Shown here: one piece after another, positions 13,701 to 23,561 of the stretch
How positions within the stretch are numbered: position 1 is the stretch's first letter
Layout of the letters: every line of letters starts with the position of its first letter
Assembly: GCA_947568835.1 (NCBI GenBank)
Contig: CANOQG010000002.1
Location: forward strand, 496,001 to 560,000
Source of the DNA: Protonemura montana
Lineage: Eukaryota; Arthropoda; Insecta; Plecoptera; Nemouridae
Length of the DNA stretch: 64,000 nucleotides
Direction: 5' to 3'
The notes under the pieces: generated by a model
Told to the model about the DNA's origin: nothing
Databases searched by the model: none
The model's input: only the letters and a program-made list of their open reading frames with translations
Translations under genes and position numbers: made by a program

Positions 13701-16219
13701 TGAGCCATGGGAACGCCCAGCACGTGCCTCTTGGTGAGATCAGACATGAGCTCCTTGAGTTTAAGTTGGAATACTCGCGCGGTGAGATCGGGTCGGTCTT
13801 CTGCCCTTTCGTACGCCGCTAGGCTCGTCTGAATCTCAGGCCACTTCGGATTACACGTCATAGTAAGGAAAAGATCGGGTTTTCCAAACTTGGTGACGAT
13901 ACTCATAGCGTCTTGATATAGCTGCTGGCAATGCCTGGGGCTTCCGATGAAACTGGAAGGCAGAATCACCATCTTCCCGAAATTGCAGCCCTGCCGCTCA
14001 GCACGGTTCGCCAAGTGGTCCATGAGCCCACTGTAGAGTTCGGCGCGCAGCGTTTTCTGGTTCCTGATGACGAACTCAAGGCGATTGCCCTCAACCTTGA
14101 TATAGGCGTCTACCATAAACTGCTGCGTCAGCTTGCCGGCGTGCAGCACTGGATGGAAGGCGCCGACACGCTCGTGGAGTCGATGGCTATAAAACTCCAT
14201 TAGAGTGACGACGCTGTGCTTAGATTGCCTGGTGTGCGGCATACCTCGTTGCCAGCCGGGTTCTCCACGTGGGAACAACAGCACGTAGCTGAGCGGATCC
14301 GTGTTGGGCGACAGGACAGACAGCTGCTCAATAAATCCGCCACGAGTATGGATACGAATATCACGTCCTAGAGGAGGCATGCCACCGTCAACGCTCTGAT
14401 AAACAACGGCCACCTCGTGGGCCGTAGGATTTTCGTACAGCCGCCGTCGGTCATCCACGAAACGCAGTTCGGCCATGACCTCGGGTCGCCCCTCGGCAGC
14501 TGCACGGATCCTGTCGTCGGCCTCCACCTGACCTAACGTTTTAAGCCCTTGGGCAAAAGGATTTATTTCGCGAACCAGCGCGTCCAGCTCATGAAGCAGG
14601 TTGGGTAGCAGATTAGCATTCTGGCGCCTGTCCATTCGATGCGTCTTCGCTTGTTCCGCGTCAAGAAAGTACAGGTGCGAATAGAGGGGATTCTGCACCG
14701 CCTGCCCCATATGGCCGATCCTATGCTGGATGTTGCCATGGACACGAAAACAGTATGTGCCACGGCCCTGGGGGATGTCCGTCTTAACTCCGACTGAAGC
14801 GAAGGAGAGCGAACTGTTGTACGACCGGATGTTTTTGCGGAAGTTCTTAGACTCGCAATGATCTCCGGTCAGCAACGCATGCATTAAATCGGGATACGCG
14901 AGGAGAGGCTCGAGGATTACGTTGCCCGAGTGACAACAGAGTTTGTAAATTTTGTCAGAAGGACGCTCTCCTGCGAAGTACAGAGCGCCGCACACCCTGC
15001 ATACTTCGTCCATTCTGCCGCAGTGAAAAAGGGCGACGTCAGCGACGTCTTGCCGTGCAGCCTCCAAGTGGAAAGGATGAAGGTTCACTGGAGCAAGATC
15101 AGGTTCGAACTGATCGTCTGCCACGTCAATAGCCTCGACCGCGACTCGCTGGCTTTGCTCTAGTTCAGCCTCTTGGGCGCGTTGAGACGCCTCCTCCTCA
15201 GCGCGCTGAGAGACTTCCACTTCGAATGCCGCGAGCTTATCCCTGGTCTCTATATTTCGACGCTGCTGAGATCGCTCCCGCGCGGCGACTAATCGGCTCT
15301 CGCGCGCCTCTGTAGTCTCATGCTGCCTTTCACACTGCGTTTGAACTGCCTTCTGGCTTAATCGCTGAAGGCGCTGTTCCTCAGCTTCGTCGCTCAAGCG
15401 GCGACGCTTGAACTCTGCCATAAGGGCTAGTCGCTGAAGGCGCTGTTCGTCAGCTTCGTTACTCAAGCGGCGACGCTTTGACTCTGCCATAAGGGCTAGT
15501 CGCTGAAGGCGCTGTTCGTCAGCTTCGTCACTCAAGCGGCAACGCTTTGACTCTGCCTTAAGGGCTAGTCGCTGAAGGCGCTGTTCTTCCGTACATTTTG
15601 CCAAGCGGAGGCGCTCAGACTCGGCCTTTTTAGCAAGAAGCTGTAGGCGTCGTCCCTCAGAAGCTTCGTCTAGTCGTCGACGCTTCGACTCGGCAACCTG
15701 AGCCAGACGCAGAAGACGCTGGGCCTCATCCTCAGCCTTTCTGCGCTGGCGAGCATTTCTAGCTTTTTCCGCTAGTCGGGCACTCCGTTCGTTTGCTGCT
15801 ACTTGCACGTTCTTATCCTCTTGGAGCTGGCCAACTGAATTTTCCAGGATCTGAGTCTGGTCAAGGGATGGGAGTATAGACGGCAAATTGTCGGAAAAGG
15901 AATGCATATAGCGGCTTGTAGAGGGTTGATCATAAAAAGCTGGAAGAGAAGCGGGGGCGGCCTGTTCTAATAATGAATCATGCTTTAAGACACTCACCGG
16001 GGCTTCTCTAAGAACAGCGGAAAGAAAAGGACGCTGCTCGTCGAGCGTCGACGTCGACGGGCTTGCAGTCGCCTGATGGTCGGCGTGCTCGGCCGTCTCT
16101 CTCGTCCTCGCTCTCTCGTCAGCAGCAGCCCTTTTCCTCGCCGCCGCGCTCTCCGCTCTTGCCGTTGCACCTTTCCCGCCCTTCCGAGACGTCAGATTTA
16201 CACGCTTCTTAGGTGGCAT
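10745..16219 (-). CDS. Helitron Rep/helicase transposase (copy A)
   Basis: An intact 1824-aa protein expected to nick, strand-transfer and unwind DNA for rolling-circle transposition of Helitrons. From the N-terminus: a basic start (MPPKKRVNLTSRKGGKG); a charged coiled coil at about 140-320 built from 22-residue repeats around EEQRLQRLALKAESKRRRLS; a Cys-rich region (CRVCG near 406, CCHSG near 430); the Helitron-like N domain; the HUH nuclease motif in GLPHAHIL near 854; and the paired tyrosines in YLCKYVYKGHD near 990. The C-terminal PIF1-family helicase shows Walker A GPGGSGKT near 1340, Walker B ILDEGPMAP near 1418, GGDFRQ near 1454, NKAQGQS near 1709 and YVALSRA near 1735. The length fits animal Helitron proteins without extra domains. 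The start is the first ATG of the open frame. Intron-free as read. No inactivating change was seen, so it may be active. Confidence 0.93.
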   Translation of the reverse strand: MPPKKRVNLTSRKGGKGATARAESAAARKRAAADERARTRETAEHADHQATASPSTSTLDEQRPFLSAVLREAPVSVLKHDSLLEQAAPASLPAFYDQPSTSRYMHSFSDNLPSILPSLDQTQILENSVGQLQEDKNVQVAANERSARLAEKARNARQRRKAEDEAQRLLRLAQVAESKRRRLDEASEGRRLQLLAKKAESERLRLAKCTEEQRLQRLALKAESKRCRLSDEADEQRLQRLALMAESKRRRLSNEADEQRLQRLALMAEFKRRRLSDEAEEQRLQRLSQKAVQTQCERQHETTEARESRLVAARERSQQRRNIETRDKLAAFEVEVSQRAEEEASQRAQEAELEQSQRVAVEAIDVADDQFEPDLAPVNLHPFHLEAARQDVADVALFHCGRMDEVCRVCGALYFAGERPSDKIYKLCCHSGNVILEPLLAYPDLMHALLTGDHCESKNFRKNIRSYNSSLSFASVGVKTDIPQGRGTYCFRVHGNIQHRIGHMGQAVQNPLYSHLYFLDAEQAKTHRMDRRQNANLLPNLLHELDALVREINPFAQGLKTLGQVEADDRIRAAAEGRPEVMAELRFVDDRRRLYENPTAHEVAVVYQSVDGGMPPLGRDIRIHTRGGFIEQLSVLSPNTDPLSYVLLFPRGEPGWQRGMPHTRQSKHSVVTLMEFYSHRLHERVGAFHPVLHAGKLTQQFMVDAYIKVEGNRLEFVIRNQKTLRAELYSGLMDHLANRAERQGCNFGKMVILPSSFIGSPRHCQQLYQDAMSIVTKFGKPDLFLTMTCNPKWPEIQTSLAAYERAEDRPDLTARVFQLKLKELMSDLTKRHVLGVPMAHFHVIEFQKRGLPHAHILVILRDEDKIRTPEEVDALICAELPDPVTEERLHKVIVSSMIHGPCGARNMSSVCMEDGKCKKKFPKSFTDVTVVNEGGFTVYRRRESGQTHTISGRVVDNRDVVPYNKYLSSKFDCHLNIEHCGSAKTVKYLCKYVYKGHDCARVQLRVSVPAEGDHEPRPAHGAQQELVWDEVSQFIDSRYVSPQEAAWRIFGFEMHEKSHTIIRLAIHLEGDHMVTFRPGDEEAAAERGRAALTTLTAWFALNSSNPAARQYKYIDIPYHFRFEGKAWKPRKRGAGSIISRMYSVTPRQIERYHLRLLLLHVAGATSFEDVRTFQGRVYATFKEAAIARNLLMDDDEWQKCLQEAVAIKMPNELRQLFAIICAFCQPLDPLSLWERFKGDFCEDFAREHDPIEAEQLALNSIQSVLALHRLTNAEIGLPAPRVPVIVAVDEQFDQTAEREEAEENVVKLNGRQRVAFDAVMAAIDDPNAEQRCFYLDGPGGSGKTFLYNTLISTLRARGERAVAVAWTGIAATLLKGGRTCHSRFRLPVPIVENSTSGVKPNSAEGASLRAAKVIILDEGPMAPLLALNVIERTLRDVTNDERPFGGKVIVIGGDFRQCLPVVRNGNRTTIVEQCIKRGALWSLFRTLELRANMRANPGEVEFVEWLLRVGNGEILNDCHLPDDTIALPVQCVVDCVIDAVFGTSISAAEMAVMQDHAILCPKNVESLNINDNVLERLEGDVFEYCSADTVDVSEGEDGDVLATDYPVEYLNSLTPSGMPPHKLRLKVHAIVMLMRNVDVRAGLCNGTRLSVVALHEHVIDCRIIGGRCAGRRTFLCRVNLTPSDIGMPFTMTRRQFPIRLAFAMTINKAQGQSLKRVGIHLEKPVFGHGQLYVALSRARSLDSIFVAVAGNEAQGKLIVSSNTTFTKNIVYQEVLEIHAPDHQAADPSSRSGYQEADQQALEQSLSQLAVSDADEEVPMDTSSS

Positions 16220-16526
16220 CTGTGTAAAGAAAGCGAGGCTTTAGTAATGCCTAGCGTAGCCGAGCTGACGCGGGAATGGCTGAGCACGAACCGACCGCCA
16301 TGTTCAATAAAAATGACCTCACGCAAATATCATGCCAGGCTAAATGTATGCTTTAATATGCACAACAATCACTTCAGTTTCTTTACAAAGAAATATGCTA
16401 ATTTGCTTCGAATGCGAGCTTGGACGCCATGTTGAACACACTTCTAATTGTTGGAACGGTGGGCATGGGAGGATTGGGGAGGGGGATGAGAATCGCGTCG
16501 AGCGATTGCATCATGTTACGTAAAAA

Positions 16527-16534
16527 TGACGTCA
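16527..16534. promoter_or_regulatory. CRE-like palindrome TGACGTCA (distal to second site)
   Basis: A perfect TGACGTCA about 310 bp upstream of the Rep/helicase start, preceded by TACGTAAAAA. A second copy lies at 16890-16897 with the same TACGTAAAA prefix. Both are retained in B (35230 and 35595) and C (56648 and 57012). CREB/ATF-family binding is the usual meaning of this palindrome; the role here is inferred. Confidence 0.45.
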
Positions 16535-16889
16535 TGGAAATATCCACAAGACGGGCAAAATGTATGCTTTCCAGTCTTGATGATGAACGATAATTTTAAT
16601 AATTAAGTAGCTAAACGCTATAAAATCACTATAAATAATTGAATCACTTGATGATATCAGTGGTTACTATTACTGGATATTGTGACATGCAAATTAAATC
16701 TGAAATAAGATTACCTTGAATAGCGACGAAATTCTTCCCCACAAGAGTGTTTCGCCGTGTAGGTAATCCGCACTCTCATGCTATACTAACTGCTATAGCA
16801 AATGGCGGTTGGCGAGCTTTGGGAGTGTGACTAATTGCCGAGCGTGGATGCCGATCAAAAAGCGGTAACCAACAACCCGCTACGTAAAA

Positions 16890-16897
16890 TGACGTCA
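16890..16897. promoter_or_regulatory. CRE-like palindrome TGACGTCA (second site)
   Basis: Second perfect TGACGTCA upstream of the Rep/helicase gene, about 670 bp from the start codon, in the context TACGTAAAATGACGTCACGC. Conserved in position in B and C. Confidence 0.45.
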
Positions 16898-17429
16898 CGC
16901 AAATTCAAACTTGAACACCACGCGCGACGATTTAAATTACGTGCCATAAGAAGCTGTCGATGCTACACGCTGTAAATGAATGAAGCCAGAAGTCAAATTA
17001 TTGTGGTCAGTGATCATAATAATATGTCTTTAGAGGTTAACTAATTAATTACGCGTTAAATCACTACTAAATTTATCTGAAAACTTATTAAAGAAACACA
17101 ATTGAACACAAAATATGCACCTGTGCCTTTTTAAAGCCTTTTATGGGACCACCACCCAAAGAACTAAGAAAATAAATAAGAAAATATAGTTTTTGGCCCT
17201 TTCGATTTAAATAAGCATTTTGCCTCTTCACCAGTAGCTACCCTATGCTCTGCGGGCATGCCCGATGGCCAGATTATTACTCAAATATGGCCCTAGTCCA
17301 TTACCTAGGTCCTCAGACCTGGGATATATTTCTTTTTAAAATATGTCTTTTAATGTACATTCAGAAGGCATTATTAAAGCCCATTGCCCAATAGATGTAA
17401 AGATACAAACTGCTGATTTAAAAAAATCT

Positions 17430-18740
17430 GGATAGAGCATAGGATCCAGCCAGCTGATCTCAAATAACATGGATAGAGCATAGGATCCAGCCAGCTGATC
17501 TCAAATAACCTGGATAGAGCATAGGATCCAGCCAGCTGATCTCAAATAACCTGGATAGAGCATAGGATCCAGCCAGCTGATCTCAAATAACATGGATAGA
17601 GCATAGGATCCAGCCAGCTGATCTCAGATAACCTGAATAGAACATAGGATCCACCCAGCTGATCTCAAATAACCTGAAAAGAGCATAGAATCCAGTCAGC
17701 TGATCTCAAATAACCTGGATAGAGCATAGGATCCAGCCAGCTGATCTCAAATAACCTGGATAGAGCATAGGATCCAGCTAGCTGATCTCAAATAACCTGG
17801 ATAGAGCATAGGATCCAGCCAGCTGATCTCAAATAACCTGGATAGAGTATAGGATCCAGTCAGCTGATCTCAAATAACCTGGATAGAGCATAGGATCCAC
17901 CCAGCTGATCTCAAATAACCTGGATAGAGCATAGGATCCAGCCAGCTTATCTCAAATAACCTGGATAGAGCATAGGATCCAGCTAGCTGATCTCAAATAA
18001 CCTGGATAGAGCATAGGATCCAGCCAGCTGATCTCAAATAACCTGGATAGAGCATAGGATCCAGCCAGCTGATCTTAAATAATCTGGATAGAGCATAGGA
18101 TCCAGTCAGCTGATCTCAAATAACCTGGATAGAGCATAGGATCCAGCCAGCTGATCTCAAATAACCTGGATAGAGCATAGGATCCAGCCAGCTAATCTCA
18201 AATAACCTGGATAGACCATAGGATCCAGCCAGCTGATCTCAAATAACCTAGATAGAGCATAGGATCCACCCAGCTGATCTCAAATAACCTGGATAGAGCA
18301 TAGGATCCAGCCAGCTGATCTCAAATAACCTGGATAGAGCATAGGATCCAGCCAGCTGATCTCAAATAACCTGGATAGAGCATAGGATCCAGCCAGCTGA
18401 TCTCAAATAACCTGGATAGAGCATAGGATCCAGCCAGCTGATCTCAAATAACCTGGATAGAGCATAGGATCCAGCCAGCTGATCTCAAATAACCTGGATA
18501 GAGCATAGGATCCACCCAGCTGATCTCAAATAACCTGGATAGAGCATAGGATCCAGCCAGCTGATCTCAAATAACCTGGATAGAGCATAGGATCCAGCCA
18601 GCTGATCTCAAATAACCTGGATAGAGCATAGGATCCAGCCAGCTGATCTCAAATAACCTGGATAGAGCATAGGATCCAGCCAGCTGATCTCAAATAACCT
18701 GGATAGAGCATAGGATCCAGCCAGCTGATCTCATATAACA
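17430..18740. repeat. 41-bp minisatellite, about 32 units (copy A)
   Basis: Tandem 41-bp units starting GGATAGAGCATAGGATCCAG and followed by CCAGCTGATCTCAAATAAC; the first two starts are 17430 and 17471. Variants are point changes (for example AGCTAGCTGA, ACCCAGCTGA) and arrays A and C share the same order of variants at the left end. There is no gene and no unique spacers. Confidence 0.95.
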
Positions 18741-18770
18741 TGAATAGAGCTCTAGATATAAAACCTGTAA

Positions 18771-18838
18771 AATCCGTATTCCATGCTGAGGTTGCTAGCA
18801 ATAGAAATTAAACCCACAGGTGATTTGCATTAAAGTCA
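18771..18838. repeat. Left direct repeat flanking the ATGCT array (copy A)
   Basis: About 67 bp beginning AATCCGTATTCCATGCTGAG and ending TTGCATTAAAGTC, matched with a few differences by 22037-22103 on the other side of the ATGCT array. Copy C has the same pair at about 58893-58958 and 60209-60275. Confidence 0.8.
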
Positions 18839-18840
18839 GA

Positions 18841-21703
18841 TTGCTATGCTTTGTTATTCTATGCTATGCTATGCTATGCTATGTTATGTTATGCTATGCT
18901 TTGCTATGCTATGCTTTGCTTTGCTTTGCTATGCTTTGCTATGCTATGCTATGCTTTGCTTTGCTATGCTATGCTATGCTATGCTTTGTTATTCTATGCT
19001 ATGCTATGCTATGCTATGTTATGTTATGCTATGCTTTGCTATGCTATGCTTTGCTTTGCTTTGCTATGCTTTGCTATGCTATGCTATGCTTTGCTATGCT
19101 ATGCTATGCTATGCTATGCTTTGCTATGCTTTGCTATGCTTTGCTATGCTATGCTTTGCTATGATATGCTTTGCTATGCTATGCTATGCTTTGATAAGCT
19201 ATGCTATGCTATGCTATGCTATGCTTTGCTATGCTTTGCTTTGCTATGATATGCTTTGCTATGCTATGCTATGCTTTGATAAGCTATGCTATGCTATGCT
19301 ATGCTATGCTTTGCTATGCTTTGCTATGCTATGCTATGCTTTGCTATGCTTTGCTATGATATGCTTTGCTATGCTATGCTATGCTTTGATAAGCTATGCT
19401 ATGCTTTTCTATGCTATGCTATGCTATGCTATGCTATGCTATGCTATGCTCTGCTATGCTATGCTTTGATAAGCTATGCTATGCTATGCTTTGATAAGCT
19501 ATGCTATGCTATGCTTTGCTATGCTATGCTTTGATAAGCTATGCTATGCTATGCTATTCTATGCTATGCTTTGCTATGATATGCTTTGCTTTGCTATGCT
19601 ATGCTATGCTATGCTATGCTTTGCAATGCTATGCTATGCTTTGCTATGCCTTGCTATGCTATGCTATGCTATGCTATGCTTTGCTATGCTTTGCTATGCT
19701 TTGCTATGCTATGCTTTGCTTTGCTTTGCTATACTATGCTTTGATAAGCTATGCTATGCTATGCTTTGCCATGCTATGCTTTGATAAACTATGCTATGCT
19801 ATGCTATTCTATGCTATGCTTTGCTATGATATGCTATGCTATGCTATGCTATGCTATGCTATGCTATGCTTTGCAATGCTATGCTATGCTTTGCTATGCT
19901 TTGCTATGCTATGCTATGCTATGCTATGCTTTGCTATGCTTTGCTATGCTTTGCTATGCTATGCTTTGCTTTGCTATGCTATGCTATGCTATGTTATGCT
20001 ATGCTTTGCTATGCTTTGCTATGCTATGCTTTGCTATGATATGCTTTGCTATGCTATGCTATGCTTTGATAAGCTATGCTATGCTATGCTATGCTATGCT
20101 TTGCTATGCTTTGCTTTGCTATGATATGCTTTGCTATGCTATGCTATGCTTTGATAAGCTATGCTATGCTATGCTATGCTATGCTTTGCTATGCTTTGCT
20201 ATGCTATGCTATGCTTTGCTATGCTTTGCTATGATATGCTTTGCTATGCTATGCTATGCTTTGATAAGCTATGCTATGCTTTTCTATGCTATGCTATGCT
20301 ATGCTATGCTATGCTATGCTATGCTCTGCTATGCTATGCTTTGATAAGCTATGCTATGCTATGCTTTGATAAGCTATGCTATGCTATGCTTTGCTATGCT
20401 ATGCTTTGATAAGCTATGCTATGCTATGCTATTCTATGCTATGCTTTGCTATGATATGCTTTGCTTTGCTATGCTATGCTATGCTATGCTATGCTTTGCA
20501 ATGCTATGCTATGCTTTGCTATGCCTTGCTATGCTATGCTATGCTATGCTATGCTTTGCTATGCTTTGCTATGCTTTGCTATGCTATGCTTTGCTTTGCT
20601 TTGCTATGCTATGCTTTGATAAGCTATGCTATGCTATGCTTTGCCATGCTATGCTTTGATAAACTATGCTATGCTATGCTATTCTATGCTATGCTTTGCT
20701 ATGATATGCTATGCTATGCTATGCTATGCTATGCTATGCTATGCTTTGCAATGCTATGCTATGCTTTGCTATGCTTTGCTATGCTATGCTATGCTATGCT
20801 ATGCTTTGCTATGCATTGCTATGCTTTGCTATGCTATGCTTTGCTTTGCTATGCTATGCTATGCTATGTTATGCTATGCTTTGCTATGCTTTGCTATGCT
20901 ATGCTTTGCTATGCTTTGCTATGCTTTGCTATGATATGCTTTGCTATGCTATGCTATGCTTTGATAAGCTTTGCTATGCTATGCTTTTCTATGCTATGCT
21001 ATGCTATGCTATGCTATGCTATGCTTTGCTCTGCTATGCTATGCTTTGATAAGTTTGCTATGCTTTGCTTTGCTTTGCTATGCTATGCTATGCTATGCTT
21101 TGCTATGCTATGCTTTGATAAGCTATGCTATGCTTTGCTATTCTATGCTTTGCTATGCTATGCTATGCTATGCTTTGCTTTGCTATGCTATGCTATGCTA
21201 TGCTTTGCTATGCTTTGCTTTGATAAGCTATGCTATGCTTTGCTATTCTACGCTTTGCTATGCTTTGCTATTCTATGCTTTGCTATGATATGCTATGCTA
21301 TGCTCTGCTATGCTATGCTTTGATAAGCTATGCTATGCTTTGCTTTGCTTTGCTATGCTATGCTATGCTATGCTTTGCTATGCTATGCTTTGATAAGCTA
21401 TGCTATGCTTTGCTATTCTATGCTTTGCTATGCTATGCTATGCTATGCTATGCTATGCTATGCTATGCTATGCTATGCTTTGCTATGATATGCTATGCTA
21501 TGCAATGCTATGCTATGCTATGCTTTGCTTTGCAATGCTATGCTATGCTTTGCTATGCTTTGCTATGCTATGCTTTGCTATGCTTTGCTATGCTATGCTA
21601 TGCTATGCTATGCTATGCTTTGCTATGCTATGCTATGCTATGCTTTGCTATGCTATGCTATGCTTTGCTATGCTATGCTATGCTTTGCTGTGCTATGCTA
21701 TGC
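18841..21703. repeat. ATGCT/TTGCT pentamer array (copy A, about 2.9 kb)
   Basis: Pentanucleotide array mixing ATGCT and TTGCT with occasional variants (TTGATAAGCT, TTATGTTATG, ATTCT). An internal 875-bp segment is duplicated in tandem: about 19130-20005 and 20005-20880. Plus-strand frames of up to 315 codons repeat MLCYA/LLCFA and are array artefacts. The same array in C is only about 0.9 kb. Confidence 0.95.
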
Positions 21704-23024
21704 CAAATGTTCAGGACAGCCTTTAAAATTGCCAAAGAAATTGTGAATGCATTGTTTTTCGCATTCAAAACAATTAATAGGTACCTTGATATAGGTACCA
21801 ATTACGTATTTGCGCGGTAAAAAAAAAAAAAAAATAAATAAAAATGTTCTCACTAAACACTTTGCGTTTGAAAACCTGTTGCTAATTCACGGCAGTCTTG
21901 AAAATTATAATTTTTTTCACGGCTTCTTACGTCGATGCAAAAGAATTGTCACCTGTTTTTGCGATCTGTCACTCAAAATCAAGATTTGTCGGAATAATCT
22001 CTAAAAAACATGTTTAGTATAGTTTGGTTGTTAAGAAATCCATATTCCATGCTTAGGTTGCTAGCAATGGAAAGTTAACCCACAGGTGATTTGCATAAAA
22101 GTCGGAAATATCATTTCCGTTTGAAATTGGTGGTGGAATCTTGTCTAGGTTGGGGTTGAATAGTATGCGTCGTATTTGAACAATTTCGGCTTAAATCGGC
22201 AAGATGTTTATACCTTTATGAAACACAATTAAACTAAAGAAATTCAATTGAACACAAAATGTGCAATAAAAATACAATTTTTACGCCTGTAAAGAGTCAA
22301 ACTTTTTCCTTACCTACCTGTTTCATATGAAGTGGCATTTGGAATCCTGTCAAATCGCCGTATGACATCAACTCACCTTAAAAATGTCGCGTTTCATATC
22401 ATGCTTCGAAATCATGTACAAATTATAACCATTTCCTGTCGTTTTTGACCGATTTTCGCCAAAAACAAAGGGGTTTTAGTAGATAGTTTGACATTTCAAC
22501 CCATTTTGACATTTAATTTGGCCTGATAATCCACTGCTGAGAAGATACATTCACGATTTCGTACACCTTGCTGTGGTGTCAAAATAGCAAACAATTGATT
22601 AAAGCTGTCAGTGTATTAGCAAAATTAATTCTTTTTCACGTAAAACGATCGCAATTGAATGTGTTTTCGCTCAATTACATCAACAACTTTATTACGAATG
22701 CATGAAAAATCACCGCAAAGCTCGAGGCTAGAAAAACTTGAGTATTAAAATAGTTATAAAATCGAGCTGCATCGCCTGGCTCTGAGATATCTTGCCGTCA
22801 TATTTAGCAACTTTTCACCATGAAAACGATTTTTAATCGCTGTGAAAATGTCGCACGCCAATGTAAAAGTTAATTCTGAAAAATTCTAGCCCATTTTCGT
22901 ACGTTTTGAGTCTCATTTCGCAATTTCTATAAACAGTAGAGCGGCCGGTCACATCCCAGCCACCTACCTACCCACAAACTAAAAAGTTGAACATCACAAT
23001 TTTAAAGCTTTTATATAAGGTTAA
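21704..23024 (-). other. Helitron 5' terminal region (copy A)
   Basis: It begins on the minus strand at 23024 with TTAACCTTATATAAAAGC, which contains a TATA-like stretch very close to the terminus. The last 530 bp (22490-23024) align closely with the 5' block of every element in the array. The inner part (21840-22200) is a diverged match to the roughly 550-bp segment of E2, E3, E5 and E6. It includes the right direct repeat at 22037-22103. No gene. Confidence 0.75.
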
Positions 23025-23052
23025 CTAGCAGTACCCGATGCCTAACGGCACC
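23025..23052 (-). other. Helitron 3' terminus with hairpin (copy B)
   Basis: CTAG, 8-nt spacer and hairpin identical to copy A. It directly abuts the 5' end of A (23024). Confidence 0.88.
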
Positions 23053-23561
23053 TGTTGTTCTTATCCCTAGTGGTTTTATTTTAGTATTAGTATTGTCTTT
23101 GAACTTTGATTAACAATGACAAATAGCTCACTACTATTTTTCTAGTACCCTATGCCCATAGGGCATGTGCCGATAGGATAAGTCGTGACAAAAATATATG
23201 GGCCTAAGCCAAAATCTAGTCCCTAAGCCCTGGGACCGAACTGAGACTTAACACTTAATGTAGCCTCTACGCATACATTTAAGAAACTTTTATGGGAAAA
23301 CAAAATAAAGTACAGAGAAAATGTCAAGAAAACAAAGTATTGTGCCCTTACGACTTGATATACCATACTATACCTGATTTCCGCCAGTACCTTCAACGAT
23401 GATGGCTAACCAGCAGCATAACTTATGGGGACACAACCATTTGGTGTGCTTTTTGGACGGAAAGGAATCATTACAAATATTTCTGGTTTGGTTTCAGTGA
23501 CGAAGTTTTTTTTTTAAGATTACATACAAAAGCAAAATGTACATATTAATTATTGTAATTT

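Larger units (their letters stand above)
16220..17429. other. Upstream region of the Rep/helicase gene (copy A)
   Basis: Probable promoter and 5' UTR for the minus-strand gene. Three loosely related blocks, near 16310, 16520 and 16885, share a core of the form AAAATGAC(G/C)TCA followed by CAAAT/AAAT-rich sequence, suggesting old tandem duplication. From about 17130 to 17400 a module resembles the element's 3' region in permuted order. No ORF of note. Confidence 0.55.
8737..23024 (-). mobile_element. Helitron A, autonomous, complete (about 14.3 kb)
   Basis: Both ends are present: 3' CTAG at 8737 and 5' TTAACC at 23024 (minus-strand sense). It abuts E2 on the left and B on the right without spacer. 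Contents, left to right: 3' hairpin, 3' non-coding region, 131-bp and 136-bp tandem repeats, an intact 1824-codon Rep/helicase gene, an upstream region, a 41-bp minisatellite, an ATGCT array and the 5' block. It is nearly identical to copy C except for array lengths. Confidence 0.88.

Noticed and set aside
17430-18740. Possible CRISPR-like array
   Set aside because: The 41-bp units are contiguous with no unique spacers, in eukaryotic transposon DNA; it is a minisatellite.
18820-21820. Plus-strand ORFs of up to 315 codons repeating MLCYA/LLCFA
   Set aside because: Products of the ATGCT/TTGCT pentamer array; open in all three frames. Same at 58942-59993.
22490-23024. The shared 5' block as an independent SINE or MITE
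   Set aside because: It always forms the 5' end of a larger element, lacks its own target duplication, and nested copy C shows it belongs to the Helitron.
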